Shown: piece after piece, positions 1-7,400 of the stretch | Layout of the letters: the number at the start of each line of letters is the position of its first letter | How positions within the stretch are numbered: position 1 is the stretch's first letter | Program-made: the position numbers and the translations under genes | Notes under the pieces: model-generated | What the model saw: only the letters and a program-made list of their open reading frames with translations | Told to the model about the DNA's origin: nothing | The model's database searches: none | Origin: Thermoleophilaceae bacterium | GTDB taxonomy: Bacteria; Actinomycetota; Thermoleophilia; Solirubrobacterales; Thermoleophilaceae | Assembly (NCBI GenBank): GCA_013812485.1 | Contig: JACCTJ010000184.1 | Span: forward strand, 1 to 8,773 | Direction: 5' to 3' | Length of the DNA: 8,773 nt

Positions 1-1
1 C

Positions 2-1387
2 CGCTCCGCCCAGTCGGCTCTCCCCCTGGCCCGCGGCGCGAACTTCACCCAGAGCGTCGCCTCGGGCCAGCAGGCCACGGACGCCATCACCCTGTGGACG
101 AAGCTCGACGGGCTGCAGCAGACAGCACGCCTGCAGGTGGAGATCAGCCCCGACCCCGAGTTCGCCAACGTGATCTACCGCAAGGACGTCGCAGCGACCT
201 CCGACGCGGCGTTCGCAGTGCACCACCGCGCGCAGACCGCCGCCCTGAAGCCGGGCGAGCAGTACTTCTATCGCTTCTACACGTGCGAGCAGAACTCACC
301 GGTCGGCCGCTTTCGCACCGCGCGCCCCGCCGATTCGCGCGAGCCCGTGCGCATCGGGTTCTTCAGCTGCCAGGCCTACGAGGCGGGCTTCTTCAACGCC
401 CACGCCGCGCTGGCGGCCGAGCCCAACCTCGACATGCTCGTCATGCTCGGCGACTACATCTACGAGCGCGCGTTCTACGACGCGGGCGGAGTGCGCAAGG
501 ACACGACCGGGGTCAACAAGGACTCCGAGGTCCAGACGCTTCCGGAGTACCGCGAGAAGTACGCGCTTTACCACACCGACCAGCGGCTGCTCGAGCTGCG
601 CCGCCAGTTCCCGATGATCGCGATCTGGGACGACCACGAGGTCGAGGACAACTACGCGCGCGACAAGCCCGGCGAGGCCACCGACGACCGCGACCTGCGC
701 TTCAGCGCTCGCCGGGCCAACGGCTACCGAGCCTTCTTCGAGGCCATGCCGCGGATCCGCAGCCGCTCCCAGCCCGACCGCATCTACGGCAAGCTCCGGC
801 TTGGCGGCAACGCGGAGCTGCTCCTCCTTGACGAGCGCCAGTACCGCGACGACCAACCCCTGTAACGACCAGTTCGGCGTGGCGAACGAACTGCCCCGAG
901 CCTTCCAGAAGGACCGCACCATGCTCGGATCGGCTCAGCGGCGGTGGCTCAAGGATTCCCTCGACGACTCCTCGGCGGCCTGGAAGGTGGTCGGCAACCA
1001 GGTTCATGGCGCTCGACGCGCCGGCGGGAAATCCGATCAATCCGGATCAGTGGGATGGCTACAAGGCTGAGCAGCAGGACATCCTCGACTCCGCGCGCCG
1101 GCGGAAGGTCAAGGACATCGCCTTTCTCACCGGCGATATCCACACCTTCTTCGCCGGGCAGGTCACTCCCTCTGGTCGCCAGCCCGGGCAGCCGCAGCCG
1201 GGCGGACCGGTCGCCACGGAGTTCGTGGGCGGCTCGATCACCTCCGACGGCCTGGCCGACTCCGTGGCCCGCGAGCCCCTCAAGGCCCCAGCAGGCCAAG
1301 CTCCTGGCCGGGCTGAGCGACTCCAGCGTGCGCGCCAACAACCCCCACATCGAGTACTCGAACCAGGAGTTCAAGGGCTACGGCGTG
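2..1387 (+). pseudogene. phoD: PhoD-type alkaline phosphatase, N-terminal ~460 codons, frameshifted and cut by an insertion
   Basis: The product would be a secreted metallophosphatase that releases phosphate from organic phosphate esters outside the membrane. The reading frame is already open at the window edge, so the start and any Tat signal peptide lie to the left. The first visible part (about 2-340, with FTQSVASGQ and ITLWTKL) is the N-terminal beta-sandwich domain. The phosphatase domain follows, with FFSCQ (359-373), GDYIYE (449-466), WDDHEVEDNY (626-655) and, in another frame, LTGDIHTFF (1126-1152). In the family these Cys, Asp, Tyr and His residues bind the active-site metals. The frame is broken by three single-base insertions: C in CCCC at 857-860, T near 1001-1002, and C in CCCC at 1286-1289. 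Reading frame 2, then 3, then 1, then 2 restores continuous PhoD sequence up to EFKGYGV (ending 1387). Homology then stops and resumes at 4263. The family assignment is firm; the gene looks non-functional. Confidence 0.9.
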
Positions 1388-1559
1388 AAGTGTCAGTGTT
1401 CGCGTTAGATGCGAGCGGCTGGGTGCGGTAAGTGCGGACATCCTGGCGGCTACCGGTGTCGTTGTGGGCTGGCACCTTCGGAGGAATTCCTCCGAAGGTG
1501 CGGCCTATTCCTGATCGCCGACTGGTGGTTTCGCAGCTGATGCGATCTAGTCGCGGTGG
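1388..1559. other. Gene-free left end of the insertion, upstream of the integrase remnant
   Basis: These 172 bases lie between the broken phoD and the integrase start. They contain the perfect 30-bp palindrome at 1472-1501 and no convincing gene. A phoD-frame readthrough would end at the TAG at 1406-1408, adding seven unrelated residues to PhoD. No clear sigma-70 promoter for the integrase is visible. Confidence 0.5.
1472..1501. repeat. Perfect 30-bp palindrome
   Basis: The left arm GCACCTTCGGAGGAA is followed at once by its exact reverse complement, with no spacer and no mismatch. The centre is GAATTC. As RNA it could fold into a 13-bp stem with an AAUU tetraloop. It lies 58 bases before the integrase start. 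Possible roles are a transcription terminator shielding the element from outside transcription, a recombinase binding site, or the foot of a palindromic repeat family. No run of T follows on either strand, so a classical intrinsic terminator is not shown. Confidence 0.85.
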
Positions 1560-2596
1560 ATGCAGAGCCTGCTGAGCCAGCATGGGGTGTACTCGCCGGA
1601 GGACGTGGACGGGGCGCTGGCGCGCGTGTTCGGTGTCGGGGTGCGTCCGCTGCACCTCGAGCTGGCGTTGTTTGAGGCGATGCTGGGCGGCTGGCGCAGC
1701 CAGCAGACGGCGCGCTATCTGAAGCCGAAGTCGATCCGCGCCAACGAGACCGGGGTGCGGTCGTTCGTGGAGCAGGTGGGGTGTTGGCCGTGGGAGTGGC
1801 GGGCGTCGCATGCGGATGAGTACTTCGAGGATTTGCTGACGCGACCGCAGCGGCTGGCGCGCTCGACGTTGGGCGCCTACCAGCAGCGGCTGAAGGGGTT
1901 CTCCGAGTACGCGTGTGACCGGCGCTATCCGTGGTCGGTGATCTGCGAGCGAGAGTTCGGCCGCGGCCCCGGGCAGCTGTTCGGGGAGCGCAACCTCGTC
2001 GCGCACCTCGACGAGTTCGAGGGCGATCCGCGCCGACGGCCGTTGACGGTCGACGAGCTCGAGGCGTTCTTTGCGGCGTGCGATGCGCGGATCGCGGTCG
2101 CGCACCGCCGGGGGCGCAAGGGGCGCTGCAGCCGTGGCGCGATCAGTGCGCTGTTCAAGGTGAAGTTCGCGTGGGGGTTGCGCCGCGCGGAGGTCGCGAA
2201 GCTCGACCGTCTGCGACTTCAGGCCCGCCGCGAAGCTGCCGAGTTTCGCGGTTGTGGTCAGGTCCATGTGCGCTACGGGAAGTCAAAAAGCGCGGCGGCG
2301 GTCCGCAGCGCCGCACGGTGCTGACGGTCTTTGACTGGGCGGTCGAGGTCGTGGAGCAGTATTTGACCGAGGTGCGGCCGTGCCTTGGCTGCCTGGAGCA
2401 CCCCGCGATGTTTTTGACCGAGCGCGGCACCCGGATCGCGACCGCCTACGTCAATAAGCGCTTCGCGGACATCCGCGCCGAGGCGGGGCTCGACGAGCTG
2501 CTGACGCCGCACTGCCTGCGCCACAGCTATGTGACGCATCTGGCCGAGCAGGGGTGTCGGGACTCAACCTTTCGAACGTCCCCATGCGTCACCTAG
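1560..2596 (+). pseudogene. Tyrosine recombinase/integrase remnant, frameshifted and missing the catalytic tyrosine
   Basis: An intact homologue would cut and rejoin DNA at specific sites through a covalent tyrosine-DNA link. The N-terminal SAM-like core-binding domain is at about codons 40-160. Three catalytic landmarks of the family remain: the first Arg in WGLRRAEV (about 2170-2193), the beta-hairpin Lys region VRYGK (2269-2283), and HCLRHSY (about 2509-2529). Sequence typical of the family ends at HLAEQG (about 2553); the following GH box and nucleophilic Tyr are absent, and an unrelated tail reads to a TAG at 2594-2596. Three small indels are inferred. There is an extra base near 2205 and a lost base near 2251; between them the family-like sequence VCDFRPAAKLPSF is in another frame. 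A base is also missing from the A-run at 2285-2289, which otherwise ends the frame at 2322-2324. The ATG at 1560 follows a weak GGTGG. This is a dead gene that probably once moved the segment. Confidence 0.85.
2555..2580 (+). promoter_or_regulatory. Possible ECF-type promoter of the sigma factor gene
   Basis: TGTCGG (2555-2560) and CGTC (2577-2580) are separated by 16 bases. This resembles the TGTC...CGTC promoters described for the ECF41 and ECF42 sigma groups, and ECF genes often drive their own expression. Transcription would start near 2586-2588, about 28 bases before the ATG at 2615. The pair begins exactly where recognisable integrase sequence ends. It is a short motif match with no supporting data. 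Confidence 0.35.
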
Positions 2597-2614
2597 ACAA
2601 CCAACAACGCGATT

Positions 2615-3682
2615 ATGGCCACCGATGACGACCTCCGTTTCGAGCAGTATCTGCGCGACTCATTCGCGGGCTTGGTCGCGCGGCTCCGTGGCAGCTTTTC
2701 CGAGCGGGTCGCCGCCGAGGATGTAGTCCAGGAAGCGCTAATACGCGCGTGGCAGCTGGACGTCCGCGGGGAGCAGATTCGCTTCCTTGAGCCGTGGATG
2801 AAGGCAGCGGCGACAAATCTCGCCCGATCGCGGTGGCGCAGAATCCGCGCCGAGGATCGCGCACTCGAGCAGGTCGCCAGGGATCGCTCAAGCGATCCCT
2901 CGGACGTCTTTCAGGTGCCATCGCCTTCGAGCCTTCCGGGACCCCTCGAATTCGCGATTGGACGGCTTTCTCCGCGACAGGGTCAAATCGTCGCCCTCCA
3001 CTACTACGGCGACCTCTCCGTGCGCGCGATCGCAGGTCGCCTTCACGTCAGCGAGGGAACCGTCAAACGCACGTTGCACAACGCCCGCGCGGAGCTCCGC
3101 CGCATGGTGGAACAGGACCAGCAACTCCAACGACCGAGGAGGCAGACCATGAAAACGGGATGGCACATGGCAGGCAGTCACCCTTCGCAGTACGAGCACG
3201 CGATCGCAGACGAAACGACGTATGAGGGGCAACCAGCGGCCGAGCTGCGGTCCGTCTCGCGGACCGACGGGTTCGGCACACTCATGCAGACGTTCTCGGC
3301 CGAGCACTTCTCAGAGCAGCGGGTCCGTTTCTCAGGAGCGCTCAAATGCGAGGGCGTCGAGGACAGGGTTGGGCTCTGGATGCGCGTCGATGGGCCCGGC
3401 GGCGGGATGCTCGCATTCGACAACATGGCCGGGCGCCCTGTTGCCGGAACGACCGACTGGGACCACTACGAGGTGGTGCTCGACGTTCCAGATGAAGCGC
3501 GGGCGATTGCCCTCGGCGTTCTCCTCGTCGGCGAAGGCGAAGCCTGGATGTCTGACTTCAACGTCGAGATAGTGGGACGCGAAGTCGAGACCACAGACGC
3601 TGGGATGGTGGCCGCGCTTCCGGAGCAACCTCAGAACCTCGACCTCTCCGAACCTTTGAACGGCGCGGGCGAGAAACGCTGA
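2615..3682 (+). CDS. ECF sigma factor with a large C-terminal beta-rich domain
   Basis: The protein has 355 residues, about twice a plain ECF sigma factor. Region 2, which binds core polymerase and the -10 element, spans about residues 7-78, including AEDVVQEALIRAW (34-46) and the basic stretch RSRWRRIRAEDR. Region 4, the -35-binding helix-turn-helix, spans about 110-166, with LSPRQGQIVALHYYGDLS and VSEGTVKRTLHNARAELRR. After a short Gln/Arg-rich link, residues 179-325 form a separate domain beginning GWHMAGSHPSQYE, with GFGTLMQTFSAEHF, GLWMRVDG, FDNMAGRP, TDWDHYEVVLDVP and GVLLVGEGEAWMSD. It reads like a domain I know as an appendage of other bacterial transcription regulators, probably a jelly-roll fold; its ligand is unknown. 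No anti-sigma gene is adjacent, so the C-terminal domain may itself control activity. ATG 2615 is the only start available after the TAG at 2594-2596. It has no Shine-Dalgarno sequence. A strong internal start lies at 3149. The frame is intact, unlike its neighbours. Confidence 0.9.
   Translation: MATDDDLRFEQYLRDSFAGLVARLRGSFSERVAAEDVVQEALIRAWQLDVRGEQIRFLEPWMKAAATNLARSRWRRIRAEDRALEQVARDRSSDPSDVFQVPSPSSLPGPLEFAIGRLSPRQGQIVALHYYGDLSVRAIAGRLHVSEGTVKRTLHNARAELRRMVEQDQQLQRPRRQTMKTGWHMAGSHPSQYEHAIADETTYEGQPAAELRSVSRTDGFGTLMQTFSAEHFSEQRVRFSGALKCEGVEDRVGLWMRVDGPGGGMLAFDNMAGRPVAGTTDWDHYEVVLDVPDEARAIALGVLLVGEGEAWMSDFNVEIVGREVETTDAGMVAALPEQPQNLDLSEPLNGAGEKR
3136..3151 (+). promoter_or_regulatory. Internal ribosome binding site and in-frame ATG within the sigma gene
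   Basis: GAGGAGG (3136-3142) lies six bases before an ATG (3149-3151) that is in frame with the sigma factor and falls exactly at the start of its C-terminal domain (residue 179). Initiation here would give a free 177-residue C-terminal domain. The main start at 2615 has no comparable site. The match is close to ideal for 16S rRNA pairing, but use of this start is inferred. Confidence 0.55.
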
Positions 3683-3739
3683 GGGGAGGCGTTGGACAAT
3701 GAGAGCTTCCGTGAACCCCCGCGGTTGCGGCCCTCACGG

Positions 3740-3769
3740 CGCCCTCCGGGCGTTGCTGGGAGCCCCCAG
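3740..3769 (+). terminator. Two small GC hairpins after the sigma gene
   Basis: CGCCC-TCC-GGGCG (3740-3752) and CTGGG-AGCC-CCCAG (3756-3769) are two 5-bp stem-loops in the gap between the sigma gene and the methyltransferase remnant. They could end sigma transcription. No T-run follows, and hairpins this short arise easily in GC-rich DNA. Confidence 0.25.
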
Positions 3770-3780
3770 TCAGGTGGCAT

Positions 3781-3786
3781 TACAGT
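3781..3786 (+). promoter_or_regulatory. Possible -10 element of a leaderless transcript
   Basis: TACAGT fits the TAnnnT pattern of the sigma-70 -10 box and ends seven bases before the ATG at 3794. Transcription would therefore begin at or next to the start codon, as in the leaderless mRNAs common in actinobacteria. No Shine-Dalgarno sequence is present and no -35 box is obvious. Confidence 0.35.
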
Positions 3787-3793
3787 CGCAGGC

Positions 3794-4003
3794 ATGAGCA
3801 CTGCTGCGGACCACGCGGCCAACCGCGCCTATTGGGACGCCCTGGCCGCCGCGCACGGTCAAGACGACTACTACGACACACGCGCACTTATCGCCGGGGA
3901 GAGCTCGCTCGTGGCTGAGGAGGAGCAGGCACTCTCCGCGGCGGTCGGAGATCCCGCACGCCTCGACGGCGTCGACATCGTGCACGTTCAGTGTGGCTGT
4001 TAG
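3794..4003 (+). pseudogene. SAM-dependent methyltransferase, N-terminal fragment
   Basis: The 69-residue reading frame (NRAYWDALAAAHG, DDYYDTRALIAGESSL, then VHVQCG) matches the N-terminus of class I SAM-dependent methyltransferases. There a helical cap leads into beta-strand 1 and motif I, often written H-[LV]-Q-C. The sequence stops inside motif I with TAG at 4001-4003. The Gly-rich loop and the rest of the Rossmann fold are absent, so it cannot bind SAM. The frame is open upstream to an ATG at 3692, but family-like sequence begins at 3794. The substrate of the parent enzyme cannot be told. No continuation of it is visible further right; the next recognisable coding sequence is phoD. Confidence 0.65.
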
Positions 4004-4262
4004 GTAACCGTTACTGAAGGCAGTACACCTCCGCCACACCGCAGGCGCGCAGCCGCCCACAACTACATACCTGTCTGGCCGGTGCTGGTACGGGGCCGCA
4101 CGCTGGCAGACCGCCGCCCTCGCTTCACGCCCTTCGGGCTCCCTGCCGCGCCCTCCCTGACGGTCGGGTTCCGGCCGGCCGCCGGTCCGCCTCGATGGGC
4201 CCATGCACAGCACCGACAAACAGGCCGATTCCGGCGATCCGAATATCCGAACGTCGCCAGCT
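4004..4262. other. Unassigned right end of the insertion
   Basis: These 259 bases separate the methyltransferase fragment from the resumed phoD. I recognise no gene on either strand; the frames that run through are rich in Arg, Pro and Gly, as expected of GC-rich shadows. GTAACCGTTAC (4004-4014) is an inverted repeat, with 5-base arms around one C. GCCC-TTC-GGGC near 4130 is a small hairpin. The stretch may be the end of an insertion sequence or another decayed fragment. Confidence 0.4.
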
Positions 4263-4421
4263 CTCGAGGCCCGTTCGGACGAGCTTCGGGTCGAGTACCG
4301 GGCGGTGCGCAGCACGAAGACGCGCAAGAGCGGGGTCTTCACTCTCCAACGCTTCCGGGTACCATTCAACCGGCCGCGGGTCGAGGTCCTCGGCCCGCCG
4401 CTCGGCAGCTTCCCGAACTAG
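4263..4421 (+). pseudogene. phoD: PhoD C-terminal fragment, detached by the insertion
   Basis: These 52 codons read LEARSDELRVEYRAV, then about 12 residues, then VFTLQRFRVP and RVEVL, ending with TAG at 4419-4421. They are the natural continuation of EFKGYGV at 1367-1387: actinobacterial PhoD proteins commonly end in a segment of this kind (GYG[VL]-EAR-x-DEL-x-VE[YF]R, then FTL-x-RFRV and VEVL). The strand, reading direction and stop also fit. No own start is evident; the frame is open from an ATG at 4203, but 4203-4262 is not PhoD-like. The fragment faces kgd, whose stop is 50 bases away. Confidence 0.75.
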
Positions 4422-4471
4422 CGCGTTCCGGCTCGCCTGGCCTCACCCGCCTGGCGGTCGGCTCGGGGCGC
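4422..4471. other. Convergent gap between phoD and kgd
   Basis: This short gap separates the two facing stop codons. It holds CCGCC-T-GGCGG (4447-4457), an inverted repeat with a one-base centre, too tight to fold as a hairpin without opening the inner pair. No T-run and no convincing terminator are present. Confidence 0.4.
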
Positions 4472-7400
4472 CTAGACCTCGGCGCTCTCGGTCTGGGTCG
4501 TAGCGCCGTCGTTGGGGCTTGTGGATACCCGCGACCCGTCGGACGGTGCGGTCTCCTCGCACTCCACCTCCGCGACATCGAGTGCCTCCCGAAGGACCCG
4601 CGCCTGCTCGGCCTTGTGGGCCGGCGAATAACCTTCGCCCGGGCTGGCGCGGTGGGGTCGCCCGACGTACTCGTAGTCGATTCCCGCGTCGGTGAGGATC
4701 CACAGGAGGCGCGACTCCATGACCGCCCGCGCGCCCATGTTGCGGGGCTCCTCCTGGGCCCAGACCACGCGCTCGAGGTTCGGGTAGCCGCGGATGATCT
4801 CCCGGACCTCGTCCTCGGCGAACGGATAGAGGAGCTCGACGCGCCCGAGGGCGACGTGCCTGGCGTCGGGGCGCGCCGTATGGCCGGAGAGGTCGTAGAA
4901 GAGCTTGCCCGAGCACAGCACGAGGCGGGTGACCTCTTCGCGCCCGGCGGGTAGGGTGGGATCGTCGAGCACGGGCTGGAAGGAGCCGCCCGCCAGTTCC
5001 TCGACGGTCGAGGTCGCCGCCGCGTGGCGCAGCAGGCTCTTGGGCGTCATCACGATTAGCGGGCGCTGCTTGGCTACGAGGGCCTGGCGGCGCAGCAGGT
5101 GGAAGTACTGGCCCGGCGTCGTCGGGTTGGCGACGCGGATGTTGCCCTCCGCGCCGAGCGCGATGAAGCGCTCTAGCCGCGCGCTCGAATGCTCGGGGCC
5201 CGAGCCCTCGTAGCCGTGGGGCAGCAACAGCGTGAGGCGCGTGGTTTGCCCCCACTTGGCCAGCCCGGAGACGATGAACTGGTCGACGATGACCTGGGCG
5301 GAGTTGACAAAGTCGCCGAACTGGGCCTCCCAGAGGACGAGCGCCTCGGGCGCCTGCGCGCTGTAGCCGTACTCGAAGCCGAGACAGCCGGCCTCCGACA
5401 GAGGGCTGTTGTGGAGCTCGAACGGCGCGGCCGCCTTGGCCAGGCGCTGAATCGGCGTGTGCTCCTCGCCGGTCTTGGCGTCGTGGAGGACGAGGTGACG
5501 CTGGCTGAAGGTGCCGCGCTCGGAGTCCTGGCCGGTGAGCCGCACCGGCACCCCCTGACACAGCAACGACGCAAGCGCGAGCTCCTCGGCCTGGGCCCAG
5601 TCGATGCCGCCCTCCGGCCCGAGTGCCTTGCGCCGGCGATCGAGCTGCGGCTTGAGCTTGCGGTGGATCTCGAAGCCCTCGGGCACCTTCAGGAGCTGCT
5701 CGTTGAGCGAGCGCAGCGCGTCCTCGCCGACCGCGGTGCGCGGCTCGGTGCTCGGACCGCGATCGAGCTCGAACTCGCCCGTGTCGTCCTCGCGCGCCAT
5801 TGCCTCCTTGAGCTCCGCGTGGGCGTCGGCCAGGCGCGCCTGGGCGCGCCGCACGAGCTCCTCCACCTCCTCGTCGCTGACCACGCCCTCGTCGGCGAGG
5901 CGGTCGGCGTAGAGCGAGCGCACGGGCGCGTGCTCCTTGACCCGGGCGTACATGCGGGGTTGCGTGTAGGCCGGCTCGTCGGTCTCGTTGTGGCCGAAGC
6001 GGCGATAGCCGACGAGGTCGATCAGCGCGTTGCGGCGGAAGCGGTCGCGATAGGCCATGGCCAGCCGCACCGCGGCGACGCAGCCCTCGACGTCGTCGGC
6101 GTTGACGTGGATGATCGGCACGTCGAAGCCCTTGGCCAGGTCCGAGGCGTAGCGCGTGGAGCGAGCCTCGGAGGGCTCGGTGGTGAAGCCGAGCTGGTTG
6201 TTGGTGATGATGTGGATCGTGCCGCCGGTCGAGTAGCCGCGCAGGCTCTGGAGGTTGAGGGTCTCGGCGACGACGCCCTGACCGGGGAACGCGGCGTCGC
6301 CATGGATCAGCACCGGCAGCACGAGCGTGGGGTCGTGGTGCAGGTCGCGGCCCTTGCGGCTCGACTGGTCGGCCCGGGCGCGTCCCTCGACCACCGGGTC
6401 GACGTACTCGAGGTGGCTCGGGTTGGGCGACAGGGTGACGGTGATGCCACGGCCGTCCTTGGTGCGATAGGTGCCCGAGGCGCCGTGGTGATACTTGACG
6501 TCGCCGGTCCCGCCCTCGGGCATCGCGGTCCCGGCCTCGGGCGACTGCTCGCCCTCGAACTCGACGAGGATCGACTCGTAGGGACGCCCGACCGCGTGGG
6601 CGAGGACGTTGAGCCGGCCTCGGTGGGCCATCCCGAGGACGACCTCGCGCGCACCGGCGAGTGCCGCCAGCTCGATCGTCTCGTCGAGCATCGGCACGAG
6701 CGTGTCGAGTCCCTCGATCGAGAACTGCTTGCGGCCCAGGAACGCCTTGTGCAGGTAGTTCTCGAGCGCCTCGACTTGGGTCAACCGCTCGAGCTGGGTG
6801 CACTTCTCCTCCGGCGAGAGCGCCCGGCGGTGCTCGCCCGACTCGACCGTCTGGCGCAGCCACACGCGCTCGTCGTGGTTCGAGATGTGCTCGAACTCGT
6901 AGGCGATCGTGCCGCAGTAGATCTCCTGGAGATGGGGCAGCGCCTCGCCGAAGGTCTCGCCGGGGACGGCCACGCGCAGCACGGAGGCCGGGATCGCGCG
7001 CATGAGCTCGGGGGTGAGGTGGACGTTGCGCGGGTCGAGCGCGGGGTCGCCCTCGGGCTCGGAGCCGAGCGGGTCGAGGCGAGCCCACAGGTGGCCGTGC
7101 ATGCGGTGGGCCTTGACCACGGAGGTCGCGGCCTGGACGGCTTGGAGCATCCCCAGGTCGGGCCCTTCGCCGGCGCCGGGGGTGATCGGGGAGGCGACGG
7201 GCTCGGCGGAGGTGATAGGGCCCGCGCCGGCGCCGTCGGTGACCGGCGCGGAGACCCCCTCCTCGGTTCCCGGCCCGGCGGCGCCCAGGGCGCTGAACAC
7301 AGCCTCGTAGAAGCCGTCGCCGCCGGCGAGCAGCTCGTCGATGCGCTTGAGGAAGGCGCCGGACTGCGCGCCCTGGATGACCCGGTGGTCGTAGGTGCTG

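Larger units (their letters stand above)
1388..4262. mobile_element. ~2.87-kb foreign segment inserted in phoD
   Basis: The boundaries are set by the host gene. PhoD sequence stops after codon 1385-1387 (EFKGYGV) and resumes at 4263 (LEARSDELRVEYRAV), and the two halves join without missing or repeated residues. Inside are a palindrome, a tyrosine recombinase remnant, an intact sigma factor gene and a methyltransferase fragment. This is a composite rather than a simple insertion sequence. I see no clear target-site duplication. A weak terminal inverted repeat is possible: TGTCAGTGTTCG from 1391 against TGGCGACGTTCG read backwards from 4259, with 8 of 12 bases equal. The class of element is unknown. 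Several successive insertions or deletions are as likely as a single event. Confidence 0.6.

Noticed and set aside
94..831. 245-codon plus-strand frame inside phoD
   Set aside because: It is an Arg-rich shadow; the overlapping frame holds the PhoD metal-binding motifs.
1371..2267. 298-codon minus-strand frame across the integrase
   Set aside because: Its composition (Arg, Pro, Leu, Gln) is typical of a shadow, it crosses the 30-bp palindrome, and the plus strand has clear recombinase motifs.
2555..2580. tRNA T-arm or attachment site around TTCGAA
   Set aside because: The flanking bases do not form a 5-bp stem around a 7-base loop, and no acceptor, anticodon or D arm can be drawn.
4125..4436. 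Minus-strand frame (EAAERRAEDLDPRPVEWYPE onward) that looked protein-like
   Set aside because: The plus strand of the same bases encodes the PhoD C-terminus with a fitting stop codon, so the minus reading is its shadow.
4447..4457. CCGCC-T-GGCGG as a bidirectional terminator between phoD and kgd
   Set aside because: The one-base centre is too small for a stable loop, and there is no T-run on either side.
4443..7088. 881-codon open frame on the minus strand overlapping kgd
   Set aside because: It is a shadow in another frame of kgd: very rich in Arg, Pro and Gly with no recognisable motif, while the kgd frame carries all the enzyme landmarks.
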